Shown one piece after another: positions 1 to 5,505 of a stretch of DNA of 7,051 nucleotides (positions are counted from its first letter, which is position 1; each line of letters begins with the position of its first letter). The stretch covers positions 1-7,051 of the forward strand of contig CAYJQF010000026.1 in assembly GCA_964372375.1 (NCBI GenBank). The letters are read 5' to 3'. The translations under genes and the position numbers were made by a program. The stretch is from SICV01 sp964372375 (GTDB lineage Archaea; Nanobdellota; Nanobdellia; Pacearchaeales; GW2011-AR1). A model generated the notes under the pieces. The model searched no databases. It saw nothing but the letters and a program-made list of their open reading frames with translations, and was not told the origin of the DNA.

Positions 1-63
1 GCTCAGTGGTAGAGCGTTTCCTTGGTAAGGAAAAGGTCCCGAGTTCAATCCTCGGCGGAGGCT
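1..63 (+). tRNA. tRNA-Thr (anticodon GGT), 5' end cut off by the window
   Basis: This is the 3' portion of a threonine tRNA. The D stem GCTC/GAGC flanks loop AGTGGTA (1-15). The anticodon stem TTTCC/GGAAA (17-21/29-33) closes loop TTGGTAA, with anticodon GGT at 24-26, which reads ACC and, by wobble, ACT. The variable loop is 34-38. The T stem CCGAG/CTCGG (39-43/51-55) closes TTCAATC. The 3' acceptor strand CGGAGGC is at 56-62, with discriminator T at 63. The first nine bases (5' acceptor strand and the two linker bases) lie before the window. No CCA is encoded, so the end must be added by tRNA nucleotidyltransferase, which is common in archaea. There is no intron in the anticodon loop. Confidence 0.95.
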
Positions 64-201
64 TATTGTAATACCCTCTCTTACTGTTACCTCGTGGTTC
101 TATGTTGCCCAGGGTACTGTTGGTACGATTGTACATGACATTTATACCTCTATCTTAGACAGCAGAAGAGTAAAGGATACGGGCATTGCAATCTAAAGCT
201 C

Positions 202-213
202 AAGATTTATAAA
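202..213 (+). promoter_or_regulatory. Archaeal TATA-box promoter for the 155-aa gene (leaderless start)
   Basis: A TATA box TTTATAAA lies at 206-213, preceded by purine-rich AAGA that could serve as the BRE. Its centre is about 25-26 nt upstream of the A of the ATG at 235. Archaeal TFB/TBP promoters start transcription about that far downstream, so the transcript should begin at or next to the start codon. No Shine-Dalgarno sequence precedes the ATG, which fits a leaderless message. The 140 nt between the tRNA end and this box hold no gene I can support. Confidence 0.7.
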
Positions 214-234
214 GAGCACGTTTATGTTTCAGAT

Positions 235-702
235 ATGGATCTTGCTGCTATTAAGAGTGCCTATGCTGTTTTTGAAAAGAAATATGGGCTTCCTGAGTTT
301 AAAGCAGTGAATGAGCAGTTTGAGCTTGAGAAGATTGAACAGGAGAGCGAGTGTTTCTTGCGAGTGGTTAGAAAAGTCATGATGGATAAGGTGGTGAATT
401 CCTTAGGCTTTTTTGATATGCTGTTGAATCCAGTGAATGCACCGCGCATTTATCTGTCGTTTATCAAATCTATGAATATGGAGGAAAAGGCAAGTATTGA
501 TAAGCTGTATAATGAATTTGGCGAGTTGAGTTTAGCGTGTTTAGCATTGGAGTTGGAGTATCGTGAGGAGAGTGAAGCTGAGATGATACGGCGTGTTTTT
601 ACTTCCTGGAATGCGGTGAAGCCAGAGTTTGCCGCTTTGCTGACAAAAATCCACAAGCCTCTTGTAACCAGCAGTAAGCGAGAGCGCAGCTATTTTGGCT
701 AG
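235..702 (+). CDS. Conserved-looking hypothetical helical protein (DPANN style), 155 aa
   Basis: Function unknown. The product is a soluble, charged, probably all-helical protein. It has no signal peptide, no membrane segment and no recognisable catalytic motif. It resembles unnamed proteins that I associate with Woesearchaeota/Pacearchaeota genomes, but that is an impression without a search. Striking segments are KYGLPEF (16-22), the acidic EQFELEKIEQESE (27-39), a possible central signature DMLLNPVNAPRIY (61-73) and a charged helix LEYREESEAEMIRR (107-120). The C-terminus is basic (SSKRERSYFG). The ATG at 235 is chosen because the TATA box sits at the expected leaderless distance. It is a single-gene unit between tRNA-Thr and the convergent pheT. 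Its TAG stop shares the palindrome CTAG with the pheT stop, so the two coding regions overlap tail to tail by 4 bp. Confidence 0.75.
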   Translation: MDLAAIKSAYAVFEKKYGLPEFKAVNEQFELEKIEQESECFLRVVRKVMMDKVVNSLGFFDMLLNPVNAPRIYLSFIKSMNMEEKASIDKLYNEFGELSLACLALELEYREESEAEMIRRVFTSWNAVKPEFAALLTKIHKPLVTSSKRERSYFG

Positions 703-2303
703 ATAAGGGTAAAGAGTTCGGTAAGATTTATTTCTACAAGGGCGAGAGGCATTTTAATGTTCCAGGCTTTCAGAGTTTCAGGATGTGCTTCTCCGAGGTA
801 TCCAAGGTGTTTCCCTTTGCAGATGATTGAGCCTGCTCTTCCGGGAATGCAAAATGCTGTTTCTTCTTCTTGCAGAGAGTAGGAAAGGCCAAGCATGCGC
901 ATCAGATAGTCTACGGTCTGTTTCATGGTGGTGAAGTTTGAAGGAGTTAGGAATAGCGCCAGGTGGAGTGCTTCCTGTATTTCCTGTTTATTTCGTTTGA
1001 ATACTGTTCCGATTTCAAAGAGGCGCTGGGGATATTCATTGTCCTTGTTTTCTGCCAGTATGCGCAATCCTGGAATGGTCAGATTTGGCCGGAGGATTTT
1101 ATATTCTGTTTTTGCATTCTCAACTTCAATGGGATGAGGAGACGTACTTTCTTCCTTCTTGATTAAATGATAGGAAGAAATCTCGAGCAGGCCGAGACCA
1201 AGCAGTACTACTGCAACTTTCCTTTGGAATGTGTGCAGCGGATCTTCGGCACCGATCGTTGGAATCGAAGGAACTTCAGGTAGTAGTTTGTCATAGCCAT
1301 AGGCGATGGCTATGTCTTCAATAATGTCGACTTCATGTAAGATGTCGGTGCGGTAGGCAGGGATAGAGACTTTTCCTGACTTATAGTCATATCCCATTTT
1401 AGGGAGCAGCTTTTCCAGGTCTTTCTCTTTCAATGCAAGACCAAGCAGGTTGTTGGTGTTTTCCAAGGATATTTTCATTGTTTCCGGAGTAAGATCTGGA
1501 GTGATGACTGCTTTCTCATACACTACTTCAACCGCATGTATTTTGCCGCCCATATCTGCAAGTGTTGTAACGATTATATTCAGTGTTTTTTTAAGTATAG
1601 CAAACTGATTTCCTGAACATTCAATAAAAACTTCTTTTGTCTGCTCAGTAATCTTACCGGTGTCATGGCTGTTGATGATAGGAGGCATGGAGAGGATTTG
1701 TTTCTTAGCATCAATGAAAAGAGGATATGTTTTGCACCCTTCAAGCAAGTGAGCATATGTTCTACCAGCGGGATGGAGCTTAAGAATTTCGTTCGCAGAT
1801 AGTTCTTTATCTCCCTCAAGCGGTCTGAAGATAATATCTCCCGGTTTTCTTGCTTCATACCGGATCGGGAACGTTATCTTTTCCATTGGATAGATACCTA
1901 TGGCAATACGTTTTCTGTTTCTACCTATCGTAGTATGCAATTTCTCCTGCATATCTATCAGTGTTCTGATGTTTGCATCATTGAGCTTCAGGCCGGTTAT
2001 TCGGGCGCATACCGTATAGGGACGTATGTGTTTGACTGAAGGGTCAACAATGACTTTAGATACTTTGTCAGGCTTTGTTACTTTGTATTTTGTCTGGCCA
2101 GGAGCTTTTCCAAGGAAGGCGAGCACTGCTCTGAGGAAACCTTGCAGTGAGAAGAGGTCCGGTCTATTAGGGAGTACTTCAATGGTGACTTCTTCTCCTT
2201 TCACTGCAACAGGAATACCGAGGAGCCTGATTTTTTCTAACACCGCAGGTGCAAGTTTGAGGTGTTGTTCTAATTCTTTTTTGGTAAAGGTAAATGTCGC
2301 CAT
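699..2303 (-). CDS. pheT: Phenylalanine--tRNA ligase beta subunit, archaeal type, 534 aa
   Basis: This is the beta subunit of cytoplasmic (alpha-beta)2 PheRS, which attaches Phe to tRNA-Phe. The beta subunit carries the editing domain that removes mischarged Tyr. Visible order: the N-terminal domain with LPNRPDLFSLQGFLRA (44-59); the B3/B4 editing domain, with LHTTIGRNRKRIAIGIY (122-138) and MPPIINSHDTGK (206-217) followed by EVFIECSG (224-231); the B5 domain ending in IPAYRTDILHEVDIIEDIA (314-332) and AYGYDKL (334-340); and a class II-like inactive core with ILRPNLTIPGLR (403-414), RLFEIG (427-432) and GYLGEAHPETLKAW (501-514). The length is close to the roughly 550 aa of archaeal PheT, and the protein lacks the EMAP-like and C-terminal anticodon domains of bacterial PheT. 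The ATG lies 1 nt after the pheS stop (TAA C ATG) with no clear Shine-Dalgarno, so it is probably translated by coupling. In the editing domain, the end of the FIECSG segment shows Cys-Ser where I would expect something like VTG. This is a mild variation and does not argue against function. Confidence 0.97.
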   Translation of the reverse strand: MATFTFTKKELEQHLKLAPAVLEKIRLLGIPVAVKGEEVTIEVLPNRPDLFSLQGFLRAVLAFLGKAPGQTKYKVTKPDKVSKVIVDPSVKHIRPYTVCARITGLKLNDANIRTLIDMQEKLHTTIGRNRKRIAIGIYPMEKITFPIRYEARKPGDIIFRPLEGDKELSANEILKLHPAGRTYAHLLEGCKTYPLFIDAKKQILSMPPIINSHDTGKITEQTKEVFIECSGNQFAILKKTLNIIVTTLADMGGKIHAVEVVYEKAVITPDLTPETMKISLENTNNLLGLALKEKDLEKLLPKMGYDYKSGKVSIPAYRTDILHEVDIIEDIAIAYGYDKLLPEVPSIPTIGAEDPLHTFQRKVAVVLLGLGLLEISSYHLIKKEESTSPHPIEVENAKTEYKILRPNLTIPGLRILAENKDNEYPQRLFEIGTVFKRNKQEIQEALHLALFLTPSNFTTMKQTVDYLMRMLGLSYSLQEEETAFCIPGRAGSIICKGKHLGYLGEAHPETLKAWNIKMPLALVEINLTELFTLI

Positions 2304-2304
2304 G

Positions 2305-3825
2305 TTATTTTATCCAGCTCTTTTTCTCTCTCAGCATCTTAAGATTATTACTATATAACTCTCGTAAGTCTTTGATTTTGTAATACTCCATGATGATACG
2401 ATCGAAGCCAGGTCCCCACGCCAGCACCGGTATAGGTTTGCCAAATAAGGGAGCAGTTACTTCAGGTCTGAACATGCCCGCTCCTCCTAATTCTACCCAT
2501 ATCTTCTTTTCAGGATGAAACGCCTGAATTTCTACTGATGGTTCAGTATAGGCATAGAACGAAGGGACGAACAGTATTTTGGTAAATCCCATTTTTTTAT
2601 AGAATTCTTGCAGATAGCCTAGCAGGTGTCTGAAGTTTGCTTTTTCATCAATAACAATCCCTTCTAATTGGTAGAATTCAAAGCCATGAGACCAGTCTAC
2701 CGTCTCGTTTCTAAATACTTTACCGATAGCAAAATATTTTCCTGGAAGCTCTTTTTCAGTGAGCTGGGCGAGCATTCGTGCCGATAAGGAGGTGGTGTGC
2801 GTTCGTAGCACCATTTTTCTTGCTTTCTCAGCATCCCAAGAGTATTGCCAGCCTTTGCTTCCTGCCACCCCCGATTCGTGTGCTTGCTGTACTGCATCTA
2901 CTCTTTTTTTATCTGGGAGCTTTGCTTGTGCTTCTTTTATGAAAAAGGTATCTTGCATTTCCCTTGCCGGGTGATCTTGCGGAGTGAAGAGAGCATCGAA
3001 TGTCCAGAACGTGCTTTCTACGAGTGGTCCTGACATTTCCTTGAATCCGAGGTCAAGCCAGATGCGCCGAGCATATTCCATTGCTTCATTTACGAAATGT
3101 TCCTTTCCACCATAGATTTTTGGTACCGGTAAGGAAATAGCATATCTTCTGAATTTCTTATTCTTATTCCCTGACAGGATGATTTCTGGAGTAACTTCTT
3201 CAATTACCTCGCTTTTTATTTCTTGTCCGGCGAGTTGTTTTCCTAATTCAGTAAGGTGAATAGCTATTTTTGACTTCTGCTTTATCTCAATAATAGCTTT
3301 GCGTTTCTTGAGAGTATCTAGGGCAAGGAGCAGTTCTGGCGGCAGTTTTTCTTGCTCAATTGGAAGGGCTTCAAGCATCTGCTCTTCAGGCATTTTTTTA
3401 ATTACTTCTTCCCTCGAGGCAATCAAGAGCAGTTTGCCATTAGTAAGGGAAATAAACGCCTTACTTTTCAGCACGCCGAGAGATACTTTAAACTCATTTT
3501 CTGAAAGCTTTGAGCGTTTTTTTGCTTCTTCCAAGGAAAGCATCTTATTATTTTCTAACAGAGTAAGCAACACACGTTCAGGAAGATGGTGCTTTTTATA
3601 GTATACTCCATTGACACCCAAGTCTATGTGCTGATAGGGAGTTGCTTTTAAGGTGAGCAGACTTTTTGCTTCTAGAAAGCGCAAAGCTCTCAGGACTGAT
3701 GTTTCATCAAGGCCCGTTTTCTTTTGTATCTCTTTTGGAGAAGCATGCAGAAAAGGAATTACTTTCAGTTCCAAAGGTGAGAGCGTTTCTATCAATGCGG
3801 TGTGGTTTGTCGGTTGTTTGATCAT
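2305..3825 (-). CDS. pheS: Phenylalanine--tRNA ligase alpha subunit, archaeal type, 506 aa
   Basis: This is the catalytic subunit of PheRS: ATP-dependent activation of Phe and transfer to tRNA-Phe. Residues 1-200 are three winged-helix-like segments of the archaeal/eukaryal kind, which contact tRNA; they include KEIQKKTGLDETSVLRALRF (31-50). The class II catalytic core follows: a motif 1 region with GPLVESTFWTFDALFTPQDH (266-285); RTHTTSLSARML (341-352); motif 2 with AIGKVFRNETVDWSHGFEF (366-384) and QLEG (386-389); the Phe-pocket region YAYTEPSVEI (424-433) with LGGAGMFRPEV (446-456); and motif 3 LAWGPGFDRIIM (468-479), which ends in the expected G-x-D-R. All key class II positions look intact, and the length matches archaeal PheS (about 500 aa). 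The gene starts 22 nt after the Rpp30 stop and is followed 1 nt later by pheT. The ATG at 3825 has no Shine-Dalgarno, but a TATA-like TTTTTTAATA lies about 25 nt upstream. Confidence 0.98.
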   Translation of the reverse strand: MIKQPTNHTALIETLSPLELKVIPFLHASPKEIQKKTGLDETSVLRALRFLEAKSLLTLKATPYQHIDLGVNGVYYKKHHLPERVLLTLLENNKMLSLEEAKKRSKLSENEFKVSLGVLKSKAFISLTNGKLLLIASREEVIKKMPEEQMLEALPIEQEKLPPELLLALDTLKKRKAIIEIKQKSKIAIHLTELGKQLAGQEIKSEVIEEVTPEIILSGNKNKKFRRYAISLPVPKIYGGKEHFVNEAMEYARRIWLDLGFKEMSGPLVESTFWTFDALFTPQDHPAREMQDTFFIKEAQAKLPDKKRVDAVQQAHESGVAGSKGWQYSWDAEKARKMVLRTHTTSLSARMLAQLTEKELPGKYFAIGKVFRNETVDWSHGFEFYQLEGIVIDEKANFRHLLGYLQEFYKKMGFTKILFVPSFYAYTEPSVEIQAFHPEKKIWVELGGAGMFRPEVTAPLFGKPIPVLAWGPGFDRIIMEYYKIKDLRELYSNNLKMLREKKSWIK

Positions 3826-3845
3826 ACGCTTTCAAGGAATAAGGG

Positions 3846-3855
3846 TATTAAAAAA
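3846..3855 (-). promoter_or_regulatory. Possible internal TATA box ahead of pheST
   Basis: Read on the minus strand, TTTTTTAATA overlaps the last codons and the stop of the Rpp30 gene. Its centre is about 25 nt before the A of the pheS ATG at 3825, the same spacing as the box at 206-213. This could give pheST its own leaderless transcript inside the operon. The A/T match is weak and there is no obvious BRE, so it may be chance in an AT-rich junction. Confidence 0.35.
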
Positions 3856-4240
3856 CTAGTGCTTCTGCTGCCTGCTGGGAGGATGCGCCGAGTGACTGGA
3901 GCAGAGCGCGGGCATTTCGTTCGTCCTGTGTATGTATGAGGGCAAGCTTTGTTTGCGCTTTCCGGGAAGTTTGTATGAGCTGCCGTATGTGCGTCAAATA
4001 AAGGGCGCGCTCTTTTCTTGTTAGGAGGCGTATTTGTGCAAAGTCTATTCCGAGCGCAATGCCTTTTTTAGTCGCCAGCTTTGCAAGTACCTGATTTATC
4101 GTCGGGTTGAGCAGGACCTCGAAGTTTCCATATTCTAAGGCTCTCCTGTTAAATTCTGTAGTTTGCGCTTCTACCATTCTCGGTTTCTTTGTATTTTTGA
4201 GCAATTTTCTTAACTCTTCGAGGCTTGTTGTGGTAATCAT
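3848..4240 (-). CDS. rnp3: Ribonuclease P protein component 3 (Rpp30-like), unusually short, 130 aa
   Basis: Rpp30 is a TIM-barrel-fold protein that, with Pop5, activates the RNA catalyst of archaeal RNase P for tRNA 5' leader removal. Matching features are AQTTEFNRRALEYGNFEVLL (25-44), the strand-helix segment INQVLAKLATKKGIALGIDF (48-67), an Arg-rich helix RKERALYLTHIRQLIQTSRK (75-94), the strand KLALIHTQ (98-105) and the terminal LLQSLGASSQQAAEA (113-127). The usual archaeal protein is about 200 aa or more. This copy lacks most of the N-terminal part and also the R-D/N-S-G-L segment that normally precedes the N-x-VLAKLA helix; here NPT (45-47) leads straight into INQVLAKLA. There are no internal stops or frameshift remnants, so I read it as a functional minimal version. 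The ATGA overlap with the UMP kinase stop indicates coupled translation. The identification comes from motif memory, not from a search. Confidence 0.78.
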   Translation of the reverse strand: MITTTSLEELRKLLKNTKKPRMVEAQTTEFNRRALEYGNFEVLLNPTINQVLAKLATKKGIALGIDFAQIRLLTRKERALYLTHIRQLIQTSRKAQTKLALIHTQDERNARALLQSLGASSQQAAEALVF

Positions 4241-4920
4241 CCTTTGATGAGCGTTCCGGTGAACGGCTTATGTTTTAGAATTTTGGTAAGGTTGCCGAGA
4301 CGAGGGCCAATGATATACGTAGGTATGCTCTGTTTACGAATCATGCTTGCTGCCCGCTGGTCAAGCACGAAATGTTCGCCTGCCGTATAGGTAATCTGAT
4401 GAGCGCGCTTTTCAAACGCGCGCCAGGATTCGTGCGGGATAAACCGTGCATGCTTATTCGTTATCGGATTTGAAGTATAGAGGCCTTTTACATTTGTTAT
4501 ATTAATGAATTCTGTTTTGAGGAAGTGAGCCAGTCTGGCCGCAGTACTGTCGGATGTTGACCGAGGAACCCAGCGCAGCGCACCACAAAAGACGACCTGA
4601 TTTTTCTTGAGCATAGCTTTCACTTCTTTCATATCTCGTGGCAGCGTCGTATTTGCTTCTGTGCCAAAGAACTGCATCATAAAGAGCGCATTCATTCGTG
4701 TTGCTCGAATGCCTGCCTGCGAGAGTTCATATGCTGACTTGTGTTCTTTCTGTAATGCCTGCATGTATCGGCGCGCAATAGCTCCGCCACCACACACCAC
4801 TACAAATCGATAGGTTTTATAGTGTTTTCTCAGCGTTTTCTTGAAGCGCTCAAGGAATGCATAGTTACTTACATCAGGAATGATGAGTGAGCCTCCCAGG
4901 CTGATGACCATTGTTCTCAT
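4237..4920 (-). CDS. pyrH: Uridylate kinase (UMP kinase), archaeal type, about 227 aa
   Basis: This amino-acid-kinase-family enzyme phosphorylates UMP to UDP with ATP in cytosolic pyrimidine synthesis. Numbered from the chosen start, the phosphate-binding loop is ISLGGSLIIP (6-15). The second glycine motif is VVVCGGGAIAR (40-50), the UMP-side helix IRATRMNALF (71-80), the substrate segment STSDSTAARLAHFL (121-134), and the nucleotide-site strand-loop INITNVKGLYTSNP (139-152). C-terminal motifs are FVLDQRAASMIR (184-195), IPTYIIG (199-205) and GTLI (222-225). Length fits archaeal PyrH (about 220-230 aa). In-frame ATGs lie at 4935, 4920 and 4909-4911. I prefer 4920 because the TATA box at 4941-4950 lies about 25 nt upstream of it and only a few bases before 4935, and because archaeal homologues start shortly before the GGS loop. 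It is the first gene of the operon and overlaps Rpp30 by 4 nt. Confidence 0.93.
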   Translation of the reverse strand: MRTMVISLGGSLIIPDVSNYAFLERFKKTLRKHYKTYRFVVVCGGGAIARRYMQALQKEHKSAYELSQAGIRATRMNALFMMQFFGTEANTTLPRDMKEVKAMLKKNQVVFCGALRWVPRSTSDSTAARLAHFLKTEFINITNVKGLYTSNPITNKHARFIPHESWRAFEKRAHQITYTAGEHFVLDQRAASMIRKQSIPTYIIGPRLGNLTKILKHKPFTGTLIKG

Positions 4921-4940
4921 ACCTCTCGTACTCATACCTC

Positions 4941-4950
4941 ATTTAAATAT
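4941..4950 (-). promoter_or_regulatory. TATA-box promoter of the pyrH-rnp3-pheS-pheT operon
   Basis: The minus strand reads ATATTTAAAT, preceded by GCAAG as a possible BRE. The centre at about 4945.5 predicts a transcript start near 4920, at the second in-frame ATG of the UMP kinase gene, so the message would again be leaderless. It shares the 84-bp divergent region 4936-5019 with the promoter of the + strand surface genes. Confidence 0.6.
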
Positions 4951-4979
4951 CTTGCATTGTTCTCGAGGGTACCATTATC

Positions 4980-4990
4980 TTTATATATTA
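4980..4990 (+). promoter_or_regulatory. TATA-box promoter of the surface-protein gene pair
   Basis: TTTATATATTA on the + strand is a strong archaeal TATA match. Transcription should start near 5009-5012, leaving a leader of about 10 nt before the ATG at 5020. This also argues against the upstream in-frame ATG at 4957, which lies before the TATA box. No Shine-Dalgarno sequence is present in the short leader. Confidence 0.65.
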
Positions 4991-5019
4991 TCTGGTCTTA
5001 CCTGAAAAGTAGACTTTAC

Positions 5020-5505
5020 ATGAAACAAAGAGGTTCCTTTTTTGCTAATAGCGGTGAGCTTCACTTTGCTGGAGTTACTGGTGTGCTCCTTGTTTCAGCA
5101 GCGATTCTTGCAGTTTTTATTTTTCTCGTGATTCCGGCAGTGCTCCCTAATCATGTGTGTGTATTCCGAAGCATTGCTGATCAAGGAGCAGGACGCGTTG
5201 TTACTCTGCATGTTGATGTGACTGCCTTGAAGAAACCTTCTTCTTTTCTTATTGAAGAAACGGTGCCTCGAGGCACGGCTATTGCTCAGGTTACTCCCCC
5301 TCCCCTTTTTTATAATAATGCTACTGGCAAGATAAGCTGGTTGTTCTGGCGTGGCGGCTCACCTGTCAGAGATATGGTGCTTCAGTATACCATTACTTCT
5401 CCTCAAGCGACTCCTACCGGGAAATTAATAAGCGGACAAGAGAGCAGCAACCCTGCGCAAGGCTATAAAGTACGGGTGATTGGACCGACGGAGGTCTGTG
5501 TCTAA
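5020..5505 (+). CDS. Membrane-anchored surface protein, unknown function, 161 aa
   Basis: I do not recognise a named family. From the ATG at 5020 there is a short basic N-terminus (K2, R4), one hydrophobic segment (about 17-43) and then about 118 residues predicted outside the cell. This is either an uncleaved anchor (type II) or a long signal sequence. The outer part reads as a beta-rich, Ig-like domain: VVTLHVDV (60-67), EETVPRG (79-85), KISWLFW (104-110), MVLQYTITSP (119-128) and TGKLISGQ (133-140). This order (V-T-L-V, E-x-x-P-x-G, W-x-F, Y-T-I, S-G) resembles beta-sandwich repeats found in many archaeal secreted proteins; that link is inference. Cys47, just after the membrane segment, and Cys160, next to the end, could form a disulfide. 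N100-A-T is an N-glycosylation sequon. An in-frame extension to an ATG at 4957 exists but lies upstream of the TATA box. The stop overlaps the next start (TAATG). Confidence 0.8.
   Translation: MKQRGSFFANSGELHFAGVTGVLLVSAAILAVFIFLVIPAVLPNHVCVFRSIADQGAGRVVTLHVDVTALKKPSSFLIEETVPRGTAIAQVTPPPLFYNNATGKISWLFWRGGSPVRDMVLQYTITSPQATPTGKLISGQESSNPAQGYKVRVIGPTEVCV
5490..5495 (+). promoter_or_regulatory. Strong Shine-Dalgarno GGAGGT for the secreted-protein gene
   Basis: GGAGGT sits 9 nt before the ATG at 5505, inside the last codons of the upstream gene. It is the only textbook Shine-Dalgarno sequence I see before a start in the window. It fixes the start of the large downstream gene. Confidence 0.8.

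Noticed and set aside
101..157. Small + strand frame of 18 codons between the tRNA and the 155-aa gene
   Set aside because: It has no promoter at the right distance, no ribosome site and no recognisable peptide. Region 64-205 is left unannotated.
644..650. Oligo-T terminator for the pheT operon
   Set aside because: Only one run of five T on the minus strand, about 50 nt past the stop and inside the opposing gene. This is too weak to annotate.
3848..4240. Rpp30 gene as a pseudogene
   Set aside because: There are no stops or frameshift relics, both ends are tightly spaced to neighbours, and the core motifs are intact; shortening by design fits better.
4957..5019. N-terminal extension of the anchored surface protein by 21 residues
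   Set aside because: This ATG lies upstream of the TATA box at 4980-4990, so it would not be in the transcript. The shorter form also has the normal basic-then-hydrophobic N-terminus.
5020..5145. Type IV pilin-like (class III) signal peptide in the small surface protein
   Set aside because: A short basic N-terminus with a Gly is present, but the hydrophobic segment starts about 12 residues after it instead of directly, so the pilin cleavage pattern is not met.
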